This document shows, in pieces, positions 42,313 to 52,800 of a stretch of 64,000 nt of DNA. The stretch comes from a virus: positions 1 through 64,000 of the IMG/VR virus record IMGVR_UViG_3300001373_000001; one strand, 5' to 3'. Under the pieces are notes generated by a model, which was not told the origin of the DNA, made no database searches, and was given only the letters and a program-made list of their open reading frames with translations. Position 1 is the stretch's first letter, and each line of letters opens with the position of its first letter. A program made the position numbers and the translations under genes.

Positions 42313-43221
42313 ATGAATAAAGATGAATTACAACAATGTAAGAATTATTTTTCTATAGCTGGAATAGTTAAAGGATTAGAAAATCCATCTAAAAATCAAG
42401 GCTTCGAGATAGGAACAATCAAAAATGGGTTGTCTAAAGGTAAGCAATACAAGTCTATTAAATTCAAAGTACAAACATCTCCAGAAAATACTATACCTGT
42501 AGAATGCTTTGGAATGGAACTTGACAACGCTTATTTCTATTCTAAAACATTAAAAAAGACTATTAAAGCGCCTTGGGACAAACGAAATTCACTATCCAAA
42601 GAAGGCTATTTATTAATTAAACCTTCATTTGATTTGGTTCAAGAATTACACGATGAACTAAGAGATGGAGAATCAGTTACTATAACTGGAGAAATAGACT
42701 ATCAAGAATATAAAGTTAATGATGAGGTTAAGAAGAACACTAAATTTATAATTAAATCTGTTAAAAAAGCTACTCATGAAATAGACTTTGAACATCCAGA
42801 ATTCAAAGAAAAGAATAAGTTTAATCAAGATTTAGTTGTTGATGATATTTCTGTAGATGGAGACTCTATATTCATCAATGGATTAATTATAGACTTCAAA
42901 AAAGAGATTAAAACAGCTTGTTTTGAAGTTGATACAAAAAAAGTTCATAAACTATTTACTAAGAAAGTTATGTCATTAAAATTTGGTGATTTTATGAGGG
43001 TTAATGGCATTATTAACTATAAAGTTATCCAAGAAGAAGTTGATGGCGAATGGGGTACTATATTTATTAATGACTATAAAAAATCTCTAGAAGTATTATC
43101 TGTAGATGAAAAGTCATTTGAGCAAGGAAAGTATAAACAAGCAGACTTATATGGAGAAGATGAATCCGATGAGTTTGAAGAACAATTTGACGATAATGAG
43201 TTACCATTCTTAATTGATTAG
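42313..43221 (+). CDS. ssb: Single-stranded DNA-binding protein (phage type)
   Basis: 302 residues after GAAAGGA. Two beta-rich segments (about 10-150 with FKVQTSPENTIPVECFG and VTITGEIDYQEYK; 165-260 with IFINGLIIDFK and MRVNGIINYK) look like two OB-folds. The tail is very acidic and ends in DDNELPFLID, which resembles the DDxxPF tip that SSB uses to bind helicases and nucleases. First gene of the replication cluster, three bases from the Sak4-like gene (which starts a little inside). Length is almost double bacterial SSB, as in some phages. Confidence 0.75.
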   Translation: MNKDELQQCKNYFSIAGIVKGLENPSKNQGFEIGTIKNGLSKGKQYKSIKFKVQTSPENTIPVECFGMELDNAYFYSKTLKKTIKAPWDKRNSLSKEGYLLIKPSFDLVQELHDELRDGESVTITGEIDYQEYKVNDEVKKNTKFIIKSVKKATHEIDFEHPEFKEKNKFNQDLVVDDISVDGDSIFINGLIIDFKKEIKTACFEVDTKKVHKLFTKKVMSLKFGDFMRVNGIINYKVIQEEVDGEWGTIFINDYKKSLEVLSVDEKSFEQGKYKQADLYGEDESDEFEEQFDDNELPFLID

Positions 43222-43233
43222 GAGTTGATATTT

Positions 43234-44301
43234 TTGAGTCTTAAAAACTTAAAACCAAATGTAACTAAGGTTCTTCTAGAGTCTTATATTCATACCATTC
43301 TTGGAGTTCGTAAAACAGGCAAGACTACATTATTTTATGAGCTTTTATTAGAAAAGTATAATGATTTAGGTAAAGGATTATTAATACCATTAGAGCGTGG
43401 ATATAATGCTTTAGATGGACTAATGACTACTGACGACTTAAAAGTAATTAATACTTGGAGTGATTTTAATTATATTGTAGACTTATTAGTTGCTGAAAAA
43501 CAAGATTTAGATTACAAAATAGTTTGCATTGATACTATTGATATGATGGTAGAATTAGCTGAGAAAGAGGCTATTAGATTTTACAATATGAAAGTAGAAC
43601 CTTCTAAGCGTGCTAGAACCATTAATGAAGCTGGTGGAGGTTATGGACGTGGTAAAGCTTATGCCAAGATCATTATTAGAGATGCGCTAAATAAGATATC
43701 TAAAGCTGGTTATGGAATATTCTTAATTGGACATTCAAAAGATAAGACTGTAAAAGAGAAAGATGGAACTGAATATAATTTTCTTAGTTGCAATTTAACG
43801 AGTGACTATACAGATATACTTCTTGATGCTTCTGATATAATTACCTTTTTGACTGTTGAAAAGGAAATTGAGGATAATAGGATTACTCAGCAGAAAGTAT
43901 ATATGAACTTTAGATCAGACTCTATAGACTGTGGTGGCAGATTTAAACATTTGCCAGGAAAAATAGAATATTCAGCTAGAAATTATATAGAAACATTTGA
44001 AGAGGCTGTTAGATATCAACTCAGAAATAGAATGAAACATTCCGAATCTGATATTAAAGAGTTATCTGAAAATGAAGAGGATATTCTTAAAAAACAATCT
44101 ACTGAAAATATATCCAAAATGGTAGAGTTGCCTAAGATCAAAGAGAGCATTAAAGATGAAATGAGAAATAAAATAAATAATAAAAATGTCAAACCTAAAC
44201 AACTTAAGGATTTAATGTTAAAATATAATATAAATATTGTTGACGAACTAGAAGATTTACAAATGGCTACAGATTTATTTAAAGAGGTTTCTAATCTCTG
44301 A
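43234..44301 (+). CDS. Sak4-like AAA_24 recombination ATPase
   Basis: 355 residues with TTG start at 43234, nine bases after GGAG (43221-43224); a TTG at 43225 is too close to that signal. RecA-like core: Walker A LGVRKTGKTTL near residue 24, an acidic LIPLERGYNAL (catalytic Glu region), Walker B YKIVCIDTIDMM and the sensor GIFLIGHSKD. Proteins of this kind assist SSB in phage recombination and replication. Residues 270-355 are a helical tail that may bind partners. Ends overlapping the next gene by one base. Confidence 0.85.
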   Translation: MSLKNLKPNVTKVLLESYIHTILGVRKTGKTTLFYELLLEKYNDLGKGLLIPLERGYNALDGLMTTDDLKVINTWSDFNYIVDLLVAEKQDLDYKIVCIDTIDMMVELAEKEAIRFYNMKVEPSKRARTINEAGGGYGRGKAYAKIIIRDALNKISKAGYGIFLIGHSKDKTVKEKDGTEYNFLSCNLTSDYTDILLDASDIITFLTVEKEIEDNRITQQKVYMNFRSDSIDCGGRFKHLPGKIEYSARNYIETFEEAVRYQLRNRMKHSESDIKELSENEEDILKKQSTENISKMVELPKIKESIKDEMRNKINNKNVKPKQLKDLMLKYNINIVDELEDLQMATDLFKEVSNL

Positions 44302-45011
44302 TGTCTAAATCAAGAGTATTCTTGATTATTTGTAGTTATATATTAATGGTAATATGCACCATGGAAGTTACTAACGAGCAATACTTAAAATTAAATCTTA
44401 AGCCAAATTCGTCAACTATAACATCAAATCAAGTAGTAGTCATAACCACTCCGCAAGTTAACATTCCAACTACTATTAGTTGTACTAATGTTATAACTAA
44501 TACTGTTGTAACTTGTACGGACGTCATAACAACTACTAAGATAGTTACTATAAAGCCTTATATAAGTACTAGTAAACCAGTGTATACTAAGAAGCCGACT
44601 TATAATAATCAATATGCTGTAAAATCTACACCTACTAAAAGTTCTAGAAGTTATTCTAATGAAAATTCTATGACCTTCAAAGTGACTGCTTATGATTTAT
44701 CGGAAGAAAGTTGTGGTAAATCTAGTGGCGAATACTGGTATGGTAAAACATCCAGTGGTTATGACTTGCGAGGAAAATCTCGAACTCAAGCCATGACTAT
44801 TGCAAGCGATACTTCAATCCTTCCAATGGGTACGAGAGTATATATTAATTTTATAAGTGATAACTTTAAGAAATACAATGGAACATATACAGTAAGAGAT
44901 ACAGGTGGAGCTATACATGGGTATATATTAGACTTATATTTGGGTGTAAATTGTTATAATGAAATGGATAATTTTGGTGTTCAGAAAGCTAATGTAACTA
45001 TACAGAATTAA
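44301..45011 (+). CDS. Membrane-anchored 3D-domain protein (cell-wall acting)
   Basis: 236 residues. N-terminal signal or anchor helix (VFLIICSYILMVICTM), a Thr/Val/Pro-rich spacer of about 90 residues, then the 3D (double-psi barrel) domain: MTFKVTAYDLSEESCGKSSG, AMTIASDTSILPMGTRVYI, and the triad region VRDTGGAIHGYILDLYLG with the family Asp residues. 3D domains occur in lytic transglycosylases and resuscitation factors that cut peptidoglycan. It sits strangely inside the replication operon and may work in lysis or in wall remodelling. Confidence 0.85.
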   Translation: MSKSRVFLIICSYILMVICTMEVTNEQYLKLNLKPNSSTITSNQVVVITTPQVNIPTTISCTNVITNTVVTCTDVITTTKIVTIKPYISTSKPVYTKKPTYNNQYAVKSTPTKSSRSYSNENSMTFKVTAYDLSEESCGKSSGEYWYGKTSSGYDLRGKSRTQAMTIASDTSILPMGTRVYINFISDNFKKYNGTYTVRDTGGAIHGYILDLYLGVNCYNEMDNFGVQKANVTIQN

Positions 45012-45017
45012 ATAATT

Positions 45018-45048
45018 AGAGGTTTAGAAAATATTCTAGACCTCTTTT
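45018..45048 (+). terminator. Terminator or attenuator hairpin
   Basis: AGAGGTTTAGAA (45018-45029) pairs with TTCTAGACCTCT (45034-45045) with one G-T, followed by TTT. The short T-run suggests partial termination inside the operon. Confidence 0.65.
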
Positions 45049-45064
45049 AATTATAGGTGGTAAT

Positions 45065-45523
45065 ATGAAAAATTATAAATGTAAAAGTTGTAAAGAAATA
45101 ATTGATAATAATCTAATTAAAATTGATGGTAAACCAAATAAGTACTATCATCAAGATTGCTATACAGAACTTGAATATTATAAGAAACTTAAAGATTTGA
45201 TATTTGTTGAGTTCTTTCAATATACTTATCCAACGGTCATAACAAAGAATTTAACTGAGCTTAACAGAACTATAAAATATGAATACTTATATAAATACTT
45301 AAATGGTAATTTGAAAGTTATACAAAACAAAATAAATCAAATGGAGTTTGTTTCGGCTATTCAAAGATGGAATTATATATTAGCTATTTTGAGAAATAAT
45401 ATTGAGCATTTTATCAAAACTTATATCAAATTAAGTTCTGAAAAAAGCAAAGACTTAAATATAATAGAAGCTTCAAATAGAAATATAAATAATAATTCTG
45501 CTAACTTTGATATACTGGACTAG
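45065..45523 (+). CDS. Zinc-finger protein preceding the helicase (possible helicase loader)
   Basis: 152 residues; TAGGTGG at 45054-45060. N-terminal treble-clef-like zinc site: Cys5, Cys8 (CKSCKE), His29, Cys32 (YHQDC). The rest is helical (VISAIQRWNYILAILRNNIE). Its stop overlaps the helicase start by one base. Small proteins placed directly before phage DnaB genes are often loaders, but no loader sequence signature is seen here. Confidence 0.7.
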   Translation: MKNYKCKSCKEIIDNNLIKIDGKPNKYYHQDCYTELEYYKKLKDLIFVEFFQYTYPTVITKNLTELNRTIKYEYLYKYLNGNLKVIQNKINQMEFVSAIQRWNYILAILRNNIEHFIKTYIKLSSEKSKDLNIIEASNRNINNNSANFDILD

Positions 45524-46953
45524 TGAAAAATATGATACAAGATATTTCAGCAGAAAGTATAGTAATTGGAATGTTGTATAGAAAACCAGAACTTATTCAA
45601 GAATATCTAGAATTAATAGATGGAAAAAATGACTTCTCAGACGATTCAATATTATTCTTGTATAAAGTACTTATAGATACTTTTTATAGCAATAACAATA
45701 TAAATGAAACCTCAATTAATATAACCATTTCTAAATATTCTCAATCTGAGAAAAATAAATTCAAGAAACTAGGTGGAAATAAATGTTTTGAAAGACTTGC
45801 TTCAATATCCGAAGTAAGTAATGATTTTAAGTATTATTATAACAAGTTGAAATCTTATAATGTAATGAGATACTTAGACTCTAAAGGATTCCCAGTACAA
45901 AGAGATGTTGATAAAATAAAAGATTTAGATTCTGATGGTATTATAAAAGTATATGAAAGCCAACTCCTTAAAGTAGGCAGTCATATTAAACAAATAAATG
46001 ACTCTAACATGCTTGGTAAAGGTATACTCAAATCATATCATAACCTTAAAACTAATCCGAATTTAGGCATACAATTACCTTACAGACTTATTGATAGTAT
46101 TTGCAGAGGTTGGGGAAAGTCATGTCTATTTGCAAGCGCAATGCATAGTGGATTTGGAAAATCTAGAATGATAGTTGATATGATATCTTTTATAGGAATA
46201 CACAATAAAGTACCAATATTATTAATAATCAATGAGCAAGAGCAATCTGAAATTGAGTTAATGTTACTTACTTGTATTGCTAATAAGATTGGGGCGAAAT
46301 ATGGAATAGAGATCAATGAAACGGAGATTGCTTTAGGTCAAGTAGATGCTGTCAAAGAAAGTGTTATTGTTGAAGCTTCTGAATATATTGAAAAGAATAC
46401 TCAAATTAGAATAATGGAAATTAAAGATTGGTCTTATGATAATTTGAAGATAATACTTAAGAAGCATAAATTGCGTGGAGTTGATTATGTTGTAATAGAT
46501 ACCTTCAAGCCAATGCGTGGCATTAGTAATAATAATTCTCCAGACTGGTTAAACTTTGCAACTACAGCCGAGAAGTTGAAAGAACTAATCGGATCAGAAG
46601 CTAAAGGTGGATTGAACATGGGATTATGGTTTACAATGCAACTTACAGATGAAAGTTTATTAACCAAAGTTCTAGGATCATCATCTATAGCAAATGCTAA
46701 GCAAATTAAGCACTACCTTGACTTTTTAATGATGAGCAGAGCATTAGATGATTTTGACATGGAAAAAATTAGACTTAAGATTAATAATCCTAAAAGTAGT
46801 TTACATGGTAAAATAACTAAATTAAATTCAGATTATAAACACTATTTAACATTTATAGACAAGAATAGGCGTGGCATTGACAAACAAAATTTAATATTCC
46901 AAGTGGATAAAGGATTGATGAGATTTAATGAATTAGGATTTGCAGTATTTTGA
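45523..46953 (+). CDS. DnaB-like replicative helicase
   Basis: 476 residues; GTG at 45523 (overlapping the preceding stop) or ATG 45532. N-terminal helical domain AESIVIGMLYRKPELIQEYL and then the RecA-type core from about residue 185: GWGKSCLFASAMHSGFGKSR with Walker A reduced to AMHSGFGKS, LLIINEQEQSEIEL (H1a), Walker B DYVVIDTFKPM and the H3/H4 part GLWFTMQLTDESLL. The ring helicase unwinds DNA at the fork and recruits the primase encoded next door. The first Gly of Walker A is replaced, a change seen in some phage DnaB proteins. Confidence 0.85.
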   Translation: MKNMIQDISAESIVIGMLYRKPELIQEYLELIDGKNDFSDDSILFLYKVLIDTFYSNNNINETSINITISKYSQSEKNKFKKLGGNKCFERLASISEVSNDFKYYYNKLKSYNVMRYLDSKGFPVQRDVDKIKDLDSDGIIKVYESQLLKVGSHIKQINDSNMLGKGILKSYHNLKTNPNLGIQLPYRLIDSICRGWGKSCLFASAMHSGFGKSRMIVDMISFIGIHNKVPILLIINEQEQSEIELMLLTCIANKIGAKYGIEINETEIALGQVDAVKESVIVEASEYIEKNTQIRIMEIKDWSYDNLKIILKKHKLRGVDYVVIDTFKPMRGISNNNSPDWLNFATTAEKLKELIGSEAKGGLNMGLWFTMQLTDESLLTKVLGSSSIANAKQIKHYLDFLMMSRALDDFDMEKIRLKINNPKSSLHGKITKLNSDYKHYLTFIDKNRRGIDKQNLIFQVDKGLMRFNELGFAVF

Positions 46954-46970
46954 TTTGGGAGGATATGTAT

Positions 46971-47981
46971 ATGTTAGCTGATGAGTTGAAATCAAGATTA
47001 AATGAGGATTTTGTATTTGATATTTTAAGTGAATTAGGATGTAAAAATATTAGAAAAATGAAGAATAAAAATACTGAGTATTTTGTATGTGCTAATCCAG
47101 ATGGTGATAATACCAATGCTATCAATGTATATTTGGATAGCTACTATACTAGAAACTATACTAGACCAGAATTCGAGAGCAGAAATATAAAAGATATAAT
47201 ATCATTAGTTGAGTATTTTGAAGATATAAGCCATTTTAAAGCAATAAACAAGATATGTAAAATATGTAGCTTTAATTACTATGATAATGAAATAAGTCTA
47301 GGCTTATTGAATTGGATCAAATCAATTGAGACTGGAGATGCTAAAAAAGAAGATAGTATAAATCCGATACCAAATGATATACTTAAACAATTTCACGCTA
47401 AGCCTATAAAGAAATGGTTTCTAGAAGGCTTAAAAAAAGAGTCTCAAAACTTATTCGAGATTGGATTTGACATTGATAGTGAGCGAATAACAATACCCAT
47501 AAGAGATGAGATTGGAAATCTAGTAGGTGTTAAAGGTAGGCTATTAAAAGATAGTAAGATTAAAGATGATAAATATCTATATTTATACACATGTCCAAAA
47601 GATTTAATATTATTTGGATTACATCAAAACTATAACCATATAAAAAAAGCAAATGAAGTTATAGTTGTAGAAGCTGAAAAAAGTGTTATTAAGCTTAATT
47701 CTTTAGGATTTAAAAATGCTATTGCTGTAGGTAGTAAGCATATATCGGAATCACAAATAAACAAGCTTTTAAGACTAGGAGTTCCAATAACGATAGCTTT
47801 TGATAAAGATGTAACTTTAAAAGAACTAAAAAGAATTGCTGAGAATTTTAAGTTTCCAGTTAAAACAATTGATATCAATATTATATATGATGAAATGGAT
47901 TTTTTAAAAGAGAAAGAATGTCCAATGGATAATACTAATAACTGGAATTTATTATATAATAATTTTAAAATATCAGCTTAA
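46971..47981 (+). CDS. DnaG-type primase with TOPRIM domain
   Basis: 336 residues from ATG 46971, eight bases after GGGAGG. N-terminus resembles the CHC2 zinc-binding domain in layout (EYFVCANPDGDNTNAINVYL, a DIISLVEYF helix) but without its cysteines. The TOPRIM core is intact: VIVVEAEKSVIKLNSLGFKN (Glu), IAVGSKHISESQ and ITIAFDKDVT (DxD). It should make RNA primers for the DnaE-type polymerase. No C-terminal helicase-binding domain is visible. Confidence 0.85.
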   Translation: MLADELKSRLNEDFVFDILSELGCKNIRKMKNKNTEYFVCANPDGDNTNAINVYLDSYYTRNYTRPEFESRNIKDIISLVEYFEDISHFKAINKICKICSFNYYDNEISLGLLNWIKSIETGDAKKEDSINPIPNDILKQFHAKPIKKWFLEGLKKESQNLFEIGFDIDSERITIPIRDEIGNLVGVKGRLLKDSKIKDDKYLYLYTCPKDLILFGLHQNYNHIKKANEVIVVEAEKSVIKLNSLGFKNAIAVGSKHISESQINKLLRLGVPITIAFDKDVTLKELKRIAENFKFPVKTIDINIIYDEMDFLKEKECPMDNTNNWNLLYNNFKISA

Positions 47982-47985
47982 AGTA

Positions 47986-48014
47986 TTGACAACGATTAGA
48001 TTGTATACTATTAT
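47986..48014 (+). promoter_or_regulatory. Promoter of the nucleotide/polymerase operon
   Basis: TTGACA at 47986-47991, 17-base spacer, TATTAT at 48009-48014; five bases after the primase stop. The predicted leader contains hairpin TAGGGTGTG-GAAA-CACACTCTA at 48058-48079 before the 48105 start. Confidence 0.75.
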
Positions 48015-48104
48015 TTATTTAAAGATATTAATTTTTTTGTAAATTTTGTTCTACATGTAGGGTGTGGAAACACACTCTAATATATATTCAGAAAGGAATT
48101 AACT

Positions 48105-48284
48105 ATGCTTACTGAATTAGATATAGAAACATTAAATTTATGTTTAAGCACTGCTAAAGTTAAACTTAATAAAGAAATCAAGTCTAAAGAAGAATTTAAT
48201 CTAGAGAATGGTGGATTATGTAGTATATACCACTTAGGAAAACAAGCCAATACAATAAGAATTGATATAAAACTTGAAAAATAA
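48105..48284 (+). CDS. 59-residue hypothetical protein
   Basis: Begins MLTELDIETLNLCLSTAKVK after GAAAGGA at 48091-48097 and ends RIDIKLEK. Its last codons overlap the recJ start by 11 bases. Well-formed ribosome-binding site and coupling make it a real gene. Possibly a RecJ partner; no family recognised. Confidence 0.7.
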   Translation: MLTELDIETLNLCLSTAKVKLNKEIKSKEEFNLENGGLCSIYHLGKQANTIRIDIKLEK

Positions 48285-49845
48285 CAAACTAATTAATGAG
48301 TTACTATCATTAAGAAATATTAAAGATACCGAAAGATTTATGAATCCATCATCAAAGGATTTAATTGAATTTGAGTGTCTTAAAAATATTTCAGATGCTA
48401 GAGATTTATTACTTAAGACTATCAAGTCAAATAAGCAAATTGCTATCTACTATGATGTAGATTGCGATGGTATATGTTCTGGAACTATAATGTATAGATA
48501 TTTACAAGACTTAGGAGTCGAGAATATCAAATACTTTATAAACACTGGAAAGAAGCATGGAATATCTGATAGAGATATTACAGAGTTTAATGGAATAGAT
48601 TTGTTGATTATTGTAGACTCAATTGATACAAATTATAAATTCTATAACCAATTAAAATCTAATGGTACTGATATAATAATATTAGACCATCATGACTTTG
48701 ATACATATCCTAAGAGCGCAATTCTAGTATCATCTTCTAAAAATTATCCCAATAAACATTTATCTGGTTCTGGTGTAGTATTTAAGTTCTGTGCATATAT
48801 TGATGAGCTAAACCAAACAGGATATTCATATAAGTATTTAGATTTAGCAGCGTGTGGCATTCTTGCAGACGTTTGTGAGGTATCTGAGGCTTCATTTGAG
48901 AATAGGTACATTGTATACCTTGGATTGAAAAACATGTCTAATTTAGCCATTAAATCGATTGTAGGGACATATTCATTTAACTCTACATCTGTACTATGGA
49001 GTATTGCTCCATTAATCAACTCAGCTAATAGAACAAGTAATAATGAAATAGTATTAAAGCTATTTTTGTTAGATGATCCGAAACTAATTAGGAATATAAT
49101 CAAGCAACTAAAAGAAATTAAAAAACATCAAGATAAATTAGTAAGTGATAGTTATACAAGAATAAATCAGAATATATCAACTACAAGCAATGTAATACTA
49201 TCTGTAACTGAGAATAAAGAGTTTTCTGGACTTATAGCAACTAAATTATCAAATCAACATAAGAAGCCTTGTATCATACTATATACTGATGATTGTGAGG
49301 ACTTTAAAGGCAGTATAAGAGGTTATGGAACTAAAGACTTCAAAGAGTCAATCAACAAAACAAACCTTGCTAAATGCTATGGACATGGCAACGCTGCTGG
49401 AATAGAGATAAATAAGAATAACATTTCTAAATTAATGAACGAACTAAACCAAATGAATATACAAGATGATAACCATATTGAATCAAACTGGGACTTAGAA
49501 ATCGATATATTAGATATAAAAGATAATTTAATAAATAAAATTGAAACTATTAATTTTATAAATGGAAATGGATTTAAGCCTATTAAAATAAAAGTAACTA
49601 TAGAAGTTGAAAGATTATACTTGTTAAAAGAATCTCACACTAGAATAAATACTTTGAATATAGACTTTTTTTTATGGAATAATATCCAACTATTCAATGA
49701 GTTAACATGTGATGATTTTGAGTACGCACAAGTAACTTTAATTGGAGAGCTTTGTTTTGGTAACTTTAGAGGAATAAAGACTAAGCAATGTATAATTGAT
49801 AGCTATTCAGATGTTATTAAATATCCTTTGTTTCTAAGGGAATGA
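48274..49845 (+). CDS. recJ: RecJ-like single-strand exonuclease (DHH phosphoesterase)
   Basis: 523 residues with TTG start at 48274, reached by coupling to the 48105 gene. DHH-family motifs: YDVDCDG (Asp61, Asp63, Asp65), IVDSIDT, LDHHD (Asp138-His139-His140), and GVVFKFC; the DHHA1 substrate domain includes GSIRGYGTKDF and the GHGNAAGIEI motif near residue 370. A C-terminal OB-like domain follows. RecJ degrades 5'-ended single strands in repair and recombination. It could process Okazaki fragments or degraded host DNA here. Confidence 0.9.
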   Translation: MKNNKLINELLSLRNIKDTERFMNPSSKDLIEFECLKNISDARDLLLKTIKSNKQIAIYYDVDCDGICSGTIMYRYLQDLGVENIKYFINTGKKHGISDRDITEFNGIDLLIIVDSIDTNYKFYNQLKSNGTDIIILDHHDFDTYPKSAILVSSSKNYPNKHLSGSGVVFKFCAYIDELNQTGYSYKYLDLAACGILADVCEVSEASFENRYIVYLGLKNMSNLAIKSIVGTYSFNSTSVLWSIAPLINSANRTSNNEIVLKLFLLDDPKLIRNIIKQLKEIKKHQDKLVSDSYTRINQNISTTSNVILSVTENKEFSGLIATKLSNQHKKPCIILYTDDCEDFKGSIRGYGTKDFKESINKTNLAKCYGHGNAAGIEINKNNISKLMNELNQMNIQDDNHIESNWDLEIDILDIKDNLINKIETINFINGNGFKPIKIKVTIEVERLYLLKESHTRINTLNIDFFLWNNIQLFNELTCDDFEYAQVTLIGELCFGNFRGIKTKQCIIDSYSDVIKYPLFLRE

Positions 49846-49851
49846 GGAAAT

Positions 49852-52800
49852 ATGGAAATCAGTAAATGGTTAGAAACACAGCTTCAAAGAGATATTTGGA
49901 GCAAAAAATATAGAAATGGCGATGAAACTTTTGACCAATGGTTAGATAGAGTTTCAAATTCTAATCCTAAAATAAAAGATTTAATTGTAAATAAGCAATT
50001 CTTGCCAGCTGGAAGAATACTAGCTAACAAAGGATTACAAGACATAGGAAAGAAAATAACATACTCTAATTGTTTTGTTAAAAATCAAATGGTTACAACT
50101 CAAAGAGGATTAATACCGATTCAAAAAGTAATTATTGGTGATTATGTTTTGTGTGATGATAATACATGGTCAGAAGTAGTTAACTTGTCTAATAGACTAT
50201 ATGAGGGTGACCTGTATAGAATCAAGACTAAATATAATTTCAAAGATTTAATTTGTACTCCAAATCATCAAGTTATGACTAGAGATGGATGGAAAAGAGT
50301 AGATAGATTGATTCATAAAAATAGAGGTTTAGAGTTCCATGATGAGATTAAAATAACTAAAGTTGATGGAATTAATAATCAAGAAAGAGTATTAGATTTA
50401 TCTCAATTTATTTTAAGTGATGATAAATACAATGTTGAAGTACTAGACTATACTTTAGTTATAAGTAGAATAAACTCAAGATCAAAAAGAGTTTATAAAT
50501 CAGATAGATATATTACTCTAGACTCAGATTTATATTACTTAATTGGTAGATTTATTGGGGATGGATGGCTTAATTATAGTGAAGATGATGCTAGTTATAT
50601 TTTTGGAATTGTATTCAACTCACTTAATGAAATGCATTCATATGAGAAATGTAAAGAAATTATAGAGTCTAAATTTGAATGCGAAACAAGTTGCTATGAA
50701 CCAAAAGACTCACATTCTATAGTACTTAATACTAAAAGCATTGTTGGATTTAAATTACTAGAAGTTTTAGTTGGTAGATATTCTACACATAAATCTATAC
50801 CAGAAATTATGATTGGTAATTTAGATGTTGTGTTAGGAATACTTGATTCTGATGGTGGAATAGATAAGAATGGAGTAATAAGAATAGGACTCAAAAATGC
50901 TTATTTAATAGAGCAGATCAGAGAGACATTGCTATTAAATAATATTATAAGTTCTGAATCAAAAGTTGTAAGTAATGGTATTAAAATTAATAAATCTAAG
51001 ACTTTTAAATCGCAAACATTTGTTAATAAAAAAATGAATAGAAAATTGATGCCTTTACTATCTAAATGCTATACAGACTTGAGATTGAATAAAGTACATG
51101 ATAAAATAATTGATTACAATGAAGTTATAGACATTATCATAGAAGAATCTATGGAAGTATTTGTATATAATTTAGAAGTTAAGAATATACATAGTTATAC
51201 AGTAAACGGACTAATGGTTAAGAATTGTTATGTTTTGCCACCTCCACAAGATAATATTGAAAGTATATTTAATACTGGAAAAGAGCTTGCGAGAACGTTT
51301 TCATATGGTGGTGGAGTTGGATTATCTCTTAGGGATATATCTCCAAAAGGTATGAGGCTTAATAATGCAGCGAAAGAAACTACAGGAACTATAAGTTTTA
51401 TGCAATTGTATTCTGATGTTACAGAAGCTATAAGTCAACAAGGTAGAAGGGGCGCTTTGATGCTATCAATGCCAATTTCTCATCCAGATATAATAGACTT
51501 CATCAACATTAAAACAGACCTTACAAAAGTTACAAAAGCTAATATTTCTATTGAAATTACAGATGAATTTATGATTGCTGTAAGAGAAGATCAAGATTAC
51601 ACAATGAAATTTACTAGAACTGAAACAGGAGAAACTATATCAAATACTATTAATGCTAGAGAATTATTTAAAATTATAGCTAAAAATAATTGGGATTATG
51701 CCGAACCAGGTATTTTATTTTGGAACAACATTCAAAAATGGAATTTACTATCCGAAGATGATAACTTTGAATATGCTGGCGTAAATCCATGCATTCCTTT
51801 AGGTCAGTATATTCTAACACCAACTGGTTATAAGAAAATACAAGATGTCGATGGTAAAATAAGCTTATGTGGCAGACATTTTGAATGCTCTGAATTAATA
51901 CCAAGTGGATATAAAAATGTAGTAGAAATAAGAACTGAATGTGGAAATATAATTAGGGTATCTGAGAACCATAAGATATTAACTAAAAATGGAGATAAAT
52001 TTGCTAGTACATTGACAGATAAAGATGAGCTTGCTATGGATTTTAAACCTATTCATAATTTTGTTATAAATAACTATGATGAGTATGAAAAAGGTATTGT
52101 TGTTGGTTGGTTTATTAGACATTGTGTAATTTATTATGATTCATATATATTAACAATTCGACCAAGGCACAAGCAATTTAAAGATGAGTTAATCAAGTAT
52201 TTAAGTAAATATTTCACTAATTTAGAAATATATCAAAAGAATAATAAAACGAATATATCTCTCAAGAATTGTCCAGAACTAAGTGCTTTCATAGAAAATG
52301 TTTTATACAATCAAGACTTGCATAATGTAGATATTTTAAATAGAAGTAAGGACTTCAAAATAGGTATTATTAAAGTTTTTATAACTAGTGGAAGATTTGA
52401 TACTAAGAATAGAAAAATGTTTAGATCATTATCTATAAAAGATGATTATAGACAATTGCAATTACTGCTTGCTGAATTTGGAATTCTAACTAGTAGGTAT
52501 GGAAACCACTGGAAAAGGATTAGTTTTCTAGAAAATGGACTTCATTTTATTGGAGCATTGACTAGTTCAGTTAATTTCGAAATTAAAACTATGCAAAGAT
52601 CAATTGATTTTAAGACTAAAAAAAGCTATCAAAAAGTAGATTATGTAAAGCCATTAGGAGTAATGCCAGTATATGATATTAACGTTCCTAAGACTGGTAG
52701 ATTTAATCTAAACTCTATAGTAGTTCATAACTGTGCAGAAGAACCATTGCCAGCCTATGGAAGTTGTAATTTAGGTAGCATAAACTTATCAGAATTTGTT

